Under the pieces are notes generated by a model that was not told where the DNA came from, made no database searches, and saw only the letters and a program-made list of their open reading frames with translations. DNA of 64,000 nt from Morinoia aosen (taxonomy: Eukaryota; Arthropoda; Malacostraca; Amphipoda; Talitridae): NCBI GenBank assembly GCA_030386875.1, contig CM059575.1:42128859-42192858 (forward strand), written 5' to 3'. Position numbers and translations under genes: made by a program. This document shows positions 46,672-56,200 of the stretch, piece by piece (the first letter of the stretch is position 1; each line of letters begins with the position of its first letter).

Positions 46672-47176
46672 GTTACCCAGCTTATTTTCAAAAATAACTA
46701 GAGCAGCAGAAGAGCATAAAACTTCCATTACAAAGGTTTTACCAGGTTAAATTAAAGCTGTAATCACGCCTAAGGGAGATTACCCAGGTAAGCAATAATT
46801 GTCACGCCTAAGGGAGACAAACCTGGTGCTTTAATATTACAATTTTAGTCACACCTGAGGATGACTAGCCCGGTCAATAGGTATAGAAGCTTGTAATCAC
46901 GCCCAAGGGAGATTACCCAGGTAATTAGTAATTGTCACGCCTGAGGGAGACAAACCTGGTGCTTATCAATACAAATTTAGTCACACCTGAGGATGACTAG
47001 CCCGGTTATTAGTCATAAAAGCTTGTAATCACGCCTAAGGGAGATTACCCAGGTAGTTAGTATTGTCACGCCCAAGGGAGACAAACCTGGTGCTTAGTTT
47101 ATTTAATCAGGCACAAGGCTGATTTTCCAGGCAAAATTCTATTGTTTGCATAGAATTGAATGAAAAGCTGGGTAAC
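46672..47176 (-). promoter_or_regulatory. Leader array of ten stem-loops enclosed by a long-range stem
   Basis: Between the 5' inverted repeat and gag. On + coordinates the stems are AAAAC/GTTTT (46721-46740), GTAATC/GATTAC (46760-46783, 46893-46916, 47025-47048), TTGTC/GACAA (46799-46820, 46932-46953, 47063-47084), TAGTCA/TGACTA (46846-46867, 46978-46999) and AATCAG/CTGATT (47105-47124). Three modules form a ~133-bp higher-order unit repeated 2.7 times. Stem sequences differ between modules, while loops of most look like CACGCCTAAGGGAG. Most hairpins are followed by a CCAGGT, CCTGGT or CCCGGT box. GTTACCCAGC (46672-46681) can pair with GCTGGGTAAC (47167-47176), extended by TTTTC/GAAAA. A packaging, translation or reverse-transcription signal is inferred. 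Confidence 0.7.
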
Positions 47177-47397
47177 AAGCATCTATGCCCCGCAGTTAAC
47201 TTTTAAATTCACCGCGACAACTTTAAATCTGATATTAATCTAGTTAAATAATAGAAGTTCACCGACTAGTTAATCTTCACTGCGAACGCACACAAGGACC
47301 GACTGGCACCACGTCTCAACGATCACTGACTGCTAACCACGTGCCCGGACGATCGTCTCTCACTTTAGGCCTAGCTTATGACAAGGCCCGAAGAATT

Positions 47398-48173
47398 ATA
47401 GTTAACAGTATCAGAGTTTTGCTATGCACAAATAGGACATTTATTTGAAGTCACTAAACATTTTTAACATGGTTTACATAAGGTCCGAAATAAGCGAGCT
47501 ATTCATAAAATTCCAGGTCCTTAGAGCGTGCTACACTTCCGATACGAACCGCTGTTACATACACCTGCCACACAATAAATAATAATAATCCCAACACAGG
47601 TGCGGGATGAGTTTACAATATTAAGCGATCATCATAGAAACAATCTGAAAGAGGGTTCTAAATAATAATGAACTTCAGGCCAAGAGCGACCTACACACGC
47701 AGCGGCACATAAACTTTGGTTAATACAATCAACTAACACCTTCAAAAAGTAAAAAATAAAGGTAAAAAAATTTCTTTCAGCCGCTTAAATAACTATTATT
47801 TTACCGCTCTTAAATTACAAGTGCACCACACAAGTTTCTTCATAAAAACGAAACAAGAAGTCTTTTCCATGAGCGGTGTCGAACAGAAATTGTACATAAT
47901 ACTTACTTTTCCTCAATATGCCTGTACAACAGCGAACCTGCTTCATCAGGAGATCAAAGAAACAAAAAGTACTTATGAAGTAAATTTTAACCTTAGCGAA
48001 AAAATGAAGGAAAGAAGAAAAAATGAGAACAAAGTATATTGTTTGATTCTTATAACACACACGCAATGAATTGCAGGCACACGAGATACTAATTCAGGAC
48101 GATAATTGGACAGCAAAATAATCCCTGAATGACAGTGCGTGGTTAGTATTCAAAAAAGAGCAAATTTGATTAC
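47398..48173. other. Unassigned AT-rich sequence
   Basis: Right flank of the DIRS array. No repeat family or gene recognised. Opposite-strand open frames of about 80 codons at 47815-48069 have no motif. Confidence 0.5.
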
Positions 48174-48605
48174 TAAGTTAGATTATACGTTGAATCAAGC
48201 CTACCTAAAATCACCATAGGTTTTCCCGAAAGAGAAACGAGGAAGGCATCATTGAGCATGTAATTAAGAGAAGGAACGAGGAATCTTTGAACGGAAAGAT
48301 ATTTTTCAACTATGAAAGATCTTTGAACTAGAAAAAAAAACGAAGAATCGACGAACTGTGTTCCCCACACCCTGCGTATAGAAACAGACAGGATTAAACG
48401 CAGTCAATGTAACTAGATGAAACTCGGAGGACAAGTGATGGGTGCTTAAAGAAGGGCAGCAGTGAGCCGGAAAAAGATGGTACGTAAAAGAACATAAAGA
48501 TTCATTCTATCCCAACTGAACGGAAATACCCATCTAACCCTAACCATCAGCTCGGGACCTCACATCTGTACCCCAAGAAATAATAGTTGTATCTCCCTGA
48601 AGGGC
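48174..48605 (-). repeat. R350 SINE-like repeat, copy 10
   Basis: The AAGTTAGATTATACGTTG tail leads into AATCAAGCCTACC. Further on are AGAAACGAGGAAGGC, GGGCAGCAGTGAGCC, CTCGGGACCTCACATCTG and a diverged terminal hairpin CCCTGAAGGGCC. At about 430 bp it is longer than the others because of an inserted duplication-like segment around 48270-48350. Confidence 0.7.
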
Positions 48606-49136
48606 CAAAACGTAAATTAAGCAAGAAATAGTTTATCTGGCAGGGAAATCGCTTCAGTAAGATTCCAGATAAAAAGTCTGGAGAGTTCTAGTTTATCACG
48701 CATGCGATGAACCCAGCTCGTATAAGATAAAATTCGTTATCAGCAAACTCAAGGACAAAATGGTGGTGAGCCAACAGCGAGCATGTACGTACATCTGCAG
48801 TAGAAGAGCTATTCTCCCAGGCAGAGATACAAGGCAGGAACGATATGCACACATGTGAGCAGGCAGATATCTGGTCTGACAAACACACAGACGTGCAATA
48901 GAATAGATGTGCAATAGAAGGCAGAATAACTACTGTTTACTTGCACGCAGACATAAAATGCGGAAACTACTACCATCATACACAAGACCCTCCGCACTGA
49001 GCAAGCTTTAGCGCAGTTACCTCTGAGTTAAGCTGCTGTTGTATGAGTTACGCCCGCCACGGCCTCACGAGGGCCCATCGGGAATACCTGTACAGCCTTT
49101 AATTGTAGTTTGCAGAAACAAATAAAGCAATTTCTA
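48606..49136. other. Unassigned sequence
   Basis: Nothing recognised. Overlapping open frames of about 60-70 codons on the minus strand (48688-48997) in different frames show no domain. Confidence 0.5.
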
Positions 49137-49526
49137 GGGACATTTTCTTCCAGATTAGATTAGATTATTAGTTAGTTTAAGCCTCCCTATCAGCAACAAA
49201 GGCTATCCAAAGAGAGGAAGGAAGAAGGCACCATTTAGTATGGAGTTAAAGAAAAGTGGAATCTATGCAGAAAGGGCACAGAAACAGAAAGCTAAGAAAG
49301 AAGTTCATGAAAAAAGAAAAAATTGAAGAAGAAAGTGGTAGGTGCTGAAAAACAGGACAGCAGTGATCCGAAAAAAGATGGTCCATTACAAAACAAAACC
49401 TATTCTATTTCAACAAAAAAAGAAAGCCTACCAAACCTTTAGCTCAGGCCCTTGCATAGTCCCCCTGGGAGCGCTAATTCCCATAGATACAATAGTTGTA
49501 TCCCCCTGAGGGGACATTTTCTTCCA
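49137..49526 (-). repeat. R350 SINE-like repeat, copy 11, with target-site duplication
   Basis: A full-length copy flanked by GGGACATTTTCTTCCA at 49137-49152 and 49511-49526 (16 bp, no mismatch; three G are shared with the terminal CCCCTGAGGGG hairpin). It has a clear GATTAGATTAGATTA tail, the AAGCCTCCCTA box and the GATACAA-TAG-TTGTATC hairpin near the other end. Together with copy 2 it fixes the family boundaries and the retrotransposition mode. Confidence 0.88.
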
Positions 49527-50026
49527 TTGCCATCCCTGACATACAAGCGGATTACACTTTTAATTAAAAATTTCGATTCTTTTTCGTAATTTCCTGTGGC
49601 AAAATTGAGATCGCTGTCATGTTACTATACAATCGAGTCATTTGAGGGCTCATTACACTGTCCGGCAGGCTGGTGAAGGTCAGCGTTTCGATCACGGTGT
49701 ACCGTGGTGCGATATACACATGTTTTTGGCGGGAAAGCTGGCTAGGAAGCTCAGTTCAGATGAGACACCAAAACGGTCGTGTGCAGGCCCTCGCACACAG
49801 GCAAGGTCGCTTACAGTTTACACCACAAAAACCCGCACAATCTGAGACACACTGCTCGGCTTGCCCGATGCCAAAATCTATACAATGCCTCAAAACAATA
49901 ACATCACTTGGTCACATATGCTGTCAAATGTATTTCGGATGGCATGAAAAAGCAAGTATCGAAATGCACGTTATCGATACTGCAAAAAAAATTCGACATC
50001 AATGTAGCGATCGAGATTAACCAAAC
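49527..50026. other. Unassigned sequence
   Basis: An open frame of 115 codons (49673-50020, +) runs through a moderately GC-rich stretch, but no family or splice context is recognised. Confidence 0.5.
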
Positions 50027-50345
50027 TAGATTATGTAGATTATATCAAAGTAAGTTTGAGCCATCCCAACCCCAACCAAAGTGTTCTCAAGAGAGAAAGG
50101 AGGAAGACAACCTTTATTATGGGATTGAGAGAACGGGGAATTTATGCACAAAGTGAGTTCACACACAAGATTCCCTACACATTGAAACGAAAAGTCAGGA
50201 TGGAAGTTTATGAAACGAGGTAAAAGTTAAAGAAAGAAGTAATAGATGCTGAAAAATAAGACTGTAGTGAACCGAAAAAAAAGGGGTCCGTAACAAAATA
50301 GAAAAGCTATTTCATTTCAATTGAAGTAAAGCCTATTTAACCTTA
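50027..50345 (-). repeat. R350 SINE-like repeat, copy 12
   Basis: It begins TAGATTATGTAGATTATATC and carries GTTCTCAAGAGAGAAAGGAG, the AAAGTTAAAGAAAGAAGTAA segment and AGTGAACCGAAAAAAA. The hairpin end is missing (5'-truncated). Confidence 0.75.
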
Positions 50346-50870
50346 ATTAAGCTAGGAATTGAACATTGATTGACTTCACAAATAAGATAATATAATATTG
50401 ATCACTACAATATTTAAAACACACCCTGCATTTTAGTGGAACATGCATAAAAAGAAACTGTATTGACTGCTGCATGCAAATCAAAGCCGTGAAATGTTCG
50501 AAACAAGCATTTTTTATTCCTCGTTCCGCTGTAGTAATAAAATATTAATTGTTACTTAATTAGCTGAGGATAAGTGGCGACATTAAAAGTGAAGATCTCC
50601 AGCCCCATCTCTCATGACAAGTTGCATCCATTAGACAAAGCACGCAGGTGTGTGAGGTAACAAAAGGACCTTCTCCCCGTATCTACCAGTTAAACTAAAC
50701 GATCTTCTACTTGGACTATTTGGCCCCAAACTGGTAGGCCATAGTTACATTTTCAAGCGAACAACACGGCTGTTGCACGGCGACGACGACCACAAGCAGA
50801 AGGCGGTTGAGGCGAACACCTGGCGAACGCGTCATGGCAGCTGTGCAGCAGAGCATCTGCCGCTCATCTC
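50346..50870. other. Unassigned sequence
   Basis: Nothing recognised. GC content rises from about 50770 into the minisatellite. Confidence 0.5.
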
Positions 50871-51266
50871 GCTCGTGCTGCATGTTGCACCAACGCAACA
50901 GTCAGCTGCTCGTGCTGCATGTTGCACTAACGAAACAGCTGCTCGTGCTGCATGTTGCACTAACGAAACAGCTGCTCGTGCTGCATGTTGCACCAACGAA
51001 AGTCAGCTGCTCGTGCTGCATGTTGCACCAACGAAAGTCAGCTGCTCGTGCTGCATATTGCACCAACGAAACAGTCAGCTGCTCGTGCTGCATATTGCAC
51101 CAACGAAACAGTCAGCTGCTCGTGCTGCATGTTGCACCAACGCAACAGTCAGCTGCTCGTGCTGCATGTTGCACTAACGAAACAGTCAGCTGCTCGTGCT
51201 GCATATTGCACCAACGAAACAGTCAGCTGCTCGTGCTGCATGTTGCACAACGAAACAGTCAGCTGC
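50871..51266. repeat. 37-bp minisatellite, 11 copies, in three length classes
   Basis: The core CTCGTGCTGCATGTTGCAC recurs with CAT at 50881, 50918, 50951, 50984, 51019, 51054, 51091, 51128, 51165, 51202 and 51239. Spacings are 37, 33, 33, 35, 35, 37, 37, 37, 37, 37. The three lengths come from small deletions at one place, between AACGAAA and CAGCTG. The overlapping long frames on both strands (up to 162 codons) exist because the unit contains no stop in several frames. They change frame through the array and are not called as genes. Confidence 0.92.
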
Positions 51267-51504
51267 AGCTCAACTTAGAATTGCTCGCTGGTTGAGATTG
51301 TCGCTAGCGGCTCATAGGCGAACTCAGCACGCACGCCGACCGTGCACATGATACGTCACGTTACACTCGTCAGCCTCCTTCAATAATTCACTCATTGATC
51401 AACTCGCCTCGTTCGAGCTTCCCGCCGCCGGTCCTACGCCAGCTGACGGCCGTCAGACAAACAGGAATCGCACGGGCAGGATAAAGCCGGTTATTCTTCT
51501 GCGT
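51267..51504. other. GC-rich unassigned sequence
   Basis: CpG-containing stretch between the minisatellite and the MITE. No gene recognised. Confidence 0.5.
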
Positions 51505-51733
51505 TTAACCCTTTAACGCCCAAGTGAACTGTACAGTCCTCTTTCAAAAATAACAATAATATATTGTATTTCTTATTCAATTTGTTCACTAATGTGTCCT
51601 TTGAACTTCACTGCCGAGTGGTAGTTCCTTCCCCATCTTGATAACAGTGACTACCTAATGCCAGTGTCGGTTTAGTGATAGTGGTTGTTATAACGGTAAT
51701 ATGAGTATAAAAATGTGGGCGTTAAAGGGTTAA
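51505..51733. mobile_element. piggyBac-like MITE
   Basis: TTAA at 51505-51508 and 51730-51733 flanks 221 bp that begins CCCTTTAACGCCCA and ends with the exact inverse TGGGCGTTAAAGGG. TTAA target duplication with a CCC-starting terminal repeat is the piggyBac pattern. It has no coding capacity, so it depends on a transposase elsewhere. Confidence 0.88.
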
Positions 51734-52087
51734 GGCTCTACCTTAGCTCAATACGCTTCAAAATCATTCCGAGCTACACATACTCTGGAGAATATTCAAT
51801 ACCTCTAAAAACCTGCGCAGCAATGACTTTTATGATTTCCTGGTAAGAAAATTTGGCAAACGTCATAGTTCTTCATTGATGATTACACTAATCTCGAAAA
51901 CTACCGAATCATCATTCTCAGTCGACATCACTTTGATACCGAGTACGGTAGCTATTAATTCTAACGGTCATAATTCATCCTTTCAAATTACACAAGCTTG
52001 GAATTGATACAATATGTCTCTAACAGTTTGAAGCAAGCAGAAAACTGTAGGACAATAAAAACTATAAACGAAGGCTAGAGAACTATT
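51734..52087. other. Unassigned sequence
   Basis: Nothing recognised. Confidence 0.5.
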
Positions 52088-52268
52088 AAGTTAGGTTAGG
52101 ATAAGTTGGTTTGACCCTCCCCAACCACAACAAATGTGTTCACAATAGGGGAAGCAGGAAGACAATTTGGTACGGAATTAAGAGAACGGGGAATCAATGA
52201 ACAATCTGTTCCCGCACCCAGCGCTCAGAGGTCGAATTAGTGAAGGAAGCTCATGAAACAAGATAAAA
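52088..52268 (-). repeat. R350 SINE-like repeat, copy 13, truncated
   Basis: The AAGTTAGGTTAGGATAAGTT tail leads into GACCCTCCCCAACCACAACA, and the repeat breaks off after CTCATGAAACAAGATAAAAG. It sits about 13 bp from the next copy in the same orientation. Confidence 0.7.
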
Positions 52269-52280
52269 GAAAAAAGAAAT

Positions 52281-52620
52281 TAGATTAGATCAGTTAGTTT
52301 CAGCTTCCCTAACCATTACAAAAGTGCTCCAAAGAGAGGAAAAAGGAACGCTCCAACTAGTAGGGCGTTAAGGGTAAAGCGAATCAATGCGCAAGGTGTG
52401 TTCCCACACTAGATCATCGGCGGATAGAAGCAGCAAGTTAGGAAGAAATCTTATGAAAAGATAAAAACAGAAAAATAAAGTAGTATGCGCTAAAAACAGG
52501 ACAACAGTGAACCGAAAAAGATGGTCTATACGAAACGAAAGTCCTGTTATATTTCATCAAAAGGATCTTCGGTGAGAGAGCTAATACCCGTAGATACAAT
52601 CGGTGTACCCTCTTCGGAAA
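52281..52620 (-). repeat. R350 SINE-like repeat, copy 14
   Basis: TTAGATTAGATCAGTTAGTT tail, CAGCTTCCCTAACCATTACA box, CTCCAAAGAGAGGAAAAAGG, ACAGGACAACAGTGAACCG, and a recognisable GATACAATCGGTGTACC hairpin region. Nearly full length, with part of the CTCAGGCCCTCACAT block deleted. Confidence 0.78.
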
Positions 52621-52958
52621 GTGAAATACTCTTAATAACACAAACACATAGCTCAGATCTGCAACAAAGCTCAACACTTTTTTTATAGAATAGTGAGCTT
52701 TGTAGTAAGTTAAGGCGTGAGACATGAGTAAAATAACAGCGCCGAAGGCTTTTGGTCAGGGCAGCAGCTACGCCAACACAATCAACATTAAAAAAAAACA
52801 TCTTCGTGAACCGCAAGTAAATATAGTTAAAGTAAAAAAAATACGACATCTAGGGTACGTGAATTTGATCGGCTAAGCAAAATGAACTATTTCAACAGTG
52901 AAGTGAGTTCGTGCATCACGTGAGGCCTCACTGCAACTGTGTGCACTGTACTCCAATA
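52621..52958. other. Unassigned sequence
   Basis: Nothing recognised between R350 copy 14 and the 14-bp minisatellite. Confidence 0.5.
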
Positions 52959-53240
52959 CCTGCACTCCCTCACCTGCACTTCCTCACCTGCACTCCCACA
53001 CCTGCACTCCCACACCTGCACTCCCACACCTGCACTCCCACACCTGCACTCCCACACCTGCACTCCCACACCTGCACTCCCACACCTGCACTCCCACACC
53101 TGCACTCCCACACCTGCACTCCCACACCTGCACTCCCACACCTGCACTCCCTCACCTGCACTCCCACACCTGCACTCCCACACCTGCACTCCCACACCTG
53201 CACTCCCACACCTGCACTCCCTCACCTGCACTCCCTCACC
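52959..53240. repeat. 14-bp minisatellite (about 20 copies)
   Basis: Unit CACCTGCACTCCCA, with CTCA instead of CACA junctions at both edges and once near 53150. Because 14 is not a multiple of 3, all frames cycle through the same peptide every 42 bp. This explains the His/Thr/Pro-rich and Val/Gly/Cys-rich long open frames on the two strands. Confidence 0.95.
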
Positions 53241-56200
53241 CGCTGGCACCACCACCGACTCGAGCCTGAAGTTCAGAACTCCACTGCCCCACACCAGCTT
53301 TAGTGCTCAGTTCAGCACATGTGGCTCCAGTGCAAGAATGTAAAACGTTAATCGCATACTAAACATCAAGCTCAAAACGAATGAGTAAATGATTCATGAT
53401 TGAGAACATTTCAACGAGCCGTAAAAATTCACCAAAAATCATTCACGTATATTATTATGCCCGCCGTAGAACCGAAAGACGTTCCAATATGATTTCGAAA
53501 ACACGGATTCACAAATTACGATAGGGCCTCCATCAAAACACTATTCCTTTCCGAAAAAAAATAGAAATTAGCAACAAAATCTGATCAAAATATACACATT
53601 ACTCATACTTTTTTTTTGCCCGAACTAACAAATTTACCAGCATAGAAATATGACTCATTCACCCCTTGAACCAACACATCCTACGTTTCACAGCAAACAT
53701 CAAAATCGGAGCCGTTAGCTCGCAGATACTCGTTAGAATAATCAACTAACTATGCCATGACTAGACTTCCTAAAACCGATATTCATCGCACGAGGGTACA
53801 TTTCCAATGCATAAATAGGGAATATTCCCTCCCGATAAATTAAATTACACATTTGGCTTTCACGCGGGCGCAAATCAAGTGAAGTTGAAGTAGCAGAAAA
53901 GCATCGGCAACGAGCACAACTCGGTGAGAAGAGCAGCAAGTAGCAAAAGCAACGTCTCGACCGAGATGGCCCTAGTTTGCGGGCGCATGAAGGAGCTCGC
54001 TACAGCCTTGAACGCTAAACGAACTCTGTAACGCCACGTACTGTGGCTCAGAAATTACGCCGGCCTCCACCTACAACACTAGTCAGCGCAACCATTGCTA
54101 CCTCTATACATCGATTTTTGGCTCTGTTTCCTATTGATATCTAGTGTTGCTCGGTATAAATCTCGCACGATTCACGAACAAATATATATACCACCATATG
54201 AACCTGCCAACGCTGCTTCATTCACGTCCATACACGGATAACATTTGCCAGCTTCACCACAAAAAGTGAAGTGAAGATGTGGCAACGGCGCGATCTCACT
54301 TGGCACCAGCGCGTGACGTTGCTACGGCAAAGGCCTGCTAGGCTCTCTATCCTCGACCCCTCTCTTGTTGCTGTGGTTCTTTTTACTGATGCTTTAGCTC
54401 TGTGCGCTTCCTCACGCCAGTGCTTCTTGCCGGCGTAGCTCTGGCGTGCTCGGGCTCCTGCAATCATCCCATGCACCTCGGTTCCAGCCTGCAGCGACAA
54501 CGCCAATTGCTGAGCATTTCACGGAGTAGCCTTGATGTCCTCCGATCTGCTGAACCCATATTTCTATCCAATCAATGGGAGTAGAAGTCACTGTCTCCAG
54601 TGTGCAGGGGAGGGGCAGTGAGCTCCACTCGACAGTTCGTAGATCCCTTAGTATAGTTCAATTCAGAAGAGCAACTTGATGTGGGGATCAATGCCCGACG
54701 TATAGGCAATACAAATTAGAGACATGAATCTATCATTACATAAGGCAGGTCTTGAGGAAGAGTAACTCAAATCTCCAACAGAAGCATCAAAGAGAAACGA
54801 GGCTGATATTTTGTCTTATGAGTTCTTCATAAAAGATATGCATATAGCAATACCCAGATACAGTTCAGTAACAAACATTTTTGTATCCGCATTCATACGT
54901 TCACGCAAGTCACAAAACTAAAACTACAGGTTCATTCCCATCTACAAAATGCAAAACAAACATTATAAGAACATTAACCTCAATAGATTTCATTTGCTTT
55001 TTGCACGAGAAAAACGTGAGATTGATTAATGCATTCTCTGTTTACAGGTTTAAGAAAAAATTCACTTTCATATGGTTTCTCAAGCTGCTCAGACAATTCA
55101 TGATTGGTGACAATATGAAAATCTTCTATTGATATTTAATCCTGTTCGATAACATCTGAGGTACAAGCAATGCGAGAATTAGTGACAAATGATTAAGACG
55201 GCGACCGAGAACAGGAACACGGTGACCAAAGCGAAGCTCTTTGTGAAAATATCCTAGAAATGTATAATGGTCTAGCTGACAAACGTCCAGCTGTAAGTAG
55301 CAAAAACTGAGTAAGGAGTCACACTTGGGCTTGGACTAAGACACTACTTCAGAAGTATATGATTTCTCAAGTCTGTAACTTGGCTAAACATACTCAGTTA
55401 AACTGTTGGCAGCGACATACGTTTGCAGCTTTCTCCATATAAGCAAGCGCTACTACCAAACCAGTGTTTGGTTTAAGTCTTATTCGTCAAAGAAGAATGA
55501 GATTAAACACTTCTTTCCAAAACACTTATATCATCCAAAAACTGAGGCACATAGTCTAATTATTTTATCGGCTTGCCGCCTACTACGTTTAATTTTTTCA
55601 CACGTCTTGTTTTTATCCGATGTTACAACGAAATTTTTAATTTTATGAACAACTTCGATTGACGATTGCAATGCGTGTTATTTCGGTTCGTCTAGTAGTC
55701 GGTTTAATAAAATATTATAGTGAACCTCCTCATTTGAGAGTAATGGCATAGTCACTATCAATAGGTCGATGCCAAAATCAAATTAGAAATTAATGGAAAA
55801 CAGCCCATTCCGAATTGATTACAAAATTCAAAAATATGTTTTTAAGCACATATGCTCTGGTATTTACACTCATATCAGCAATAAATTCATTTCAAGAATA
55901 CATCACTACCAGAAGGAAATAGATATCACGCTGCAGTCTGAATTTGGCACCGCTTCCCTAAGCTTGTCAGTCTTTTGAAAAAATTGAACATAACGATTTG
56001 AATAGCTAAATAATCTCGAACCTCTACAAGAACCTCAATATTATGCGAGTGGTTAACCACAAAGCCCTCGGATAAAAAGCACAACTTTTCCTCTAAGTAT
56101 CCAAACACGAAAACGATAACAAAAATAAGCAATGAGCCAAATTAAAGCACTAGTAACGAAAATAATAGCTCTTACGGGCTGGTCCTGACTAGTTATATTA

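Larger units (their letters stand above)
39966..47397. mobile_element. Array of four DIRS-type units separated by a 43-bp near-palindrome
   Basis: Order: AATT, S, AATT, E1, AATT, S, AATT, E2, AATT, S inverted, AATT, E3, AATT, S inverted, AATT, E4, AATT. E1 and E2 read on +, E3 and E4 on -. The four S copies (39970-40012, 40220-40262, 40470-40512, 42362-42404) agree base for base where I compared them. The arithmetic is exact: the S+E1 unit repeats at 250 bp, and E3 and E4 are offset by 1,892 bp (E3 1,849 plus S 43). Right of E4 the sequence is unrelated to S. DIRS elements integrate by a tyrosine recombinase without target duplications, which fits the AATT-only boundaries. Confidence 0.85.
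42405..47397 (-). mobile_element. E4: full-length DIRS-type retrotransposon
   Basis: 4,993 bp, ends AATTCTTCGGGCCTTGTCAT and its inverse, with the inverted repeat extending about 40 bp to AAAGTGAGA. In element order (minus strand) it holds the inverted repeat, a ~900-bp leader with a hairpin array, Gag, an RT-RNaseH-methyltransferase-like frame and the tyrosine recombinase. The final 42 bp are inverted repeat and stop-codon context. A tyrosine recombinase replacing an integrase, together with inverted ends, defines the DIRS order. No target duplication beyond AATT is seen. The long internal complementary region usual in DIRS1 was not found. All frames are open and E3 is almost identical, so the insertion is recent. 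Confidence 0.88.

Noticed and set aside
46672-47176. Leader hairpins as hammerhead ribozymes
   Set aside because: The conserved hammerhead core (CUGAUGA with GAAA) is not present. The loops share CACGCC-type sequence instead.
50871-51266. Regular repeats suggesting a CRISPR array
   Set aside because: The repeats are directly adjacent with no unique spacers, units vary in length, and the sequence is eukaryotic. It is a minisatellite.
50773-51295. Open frames of 134 and 162 codons over the 37-bp minisatellite
   Set aside because: Several frames are open at once because the unit has no stops, and changing unit lengths shift the frame. No motif outside the repeat.
52887-53343. His/Pro/Thr-rich and Val/Cys/Gly-rich frames over the 14-bp repeat
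   Set aside because: All six frames follow from the repeat unit, so they are not evidence of a protein.
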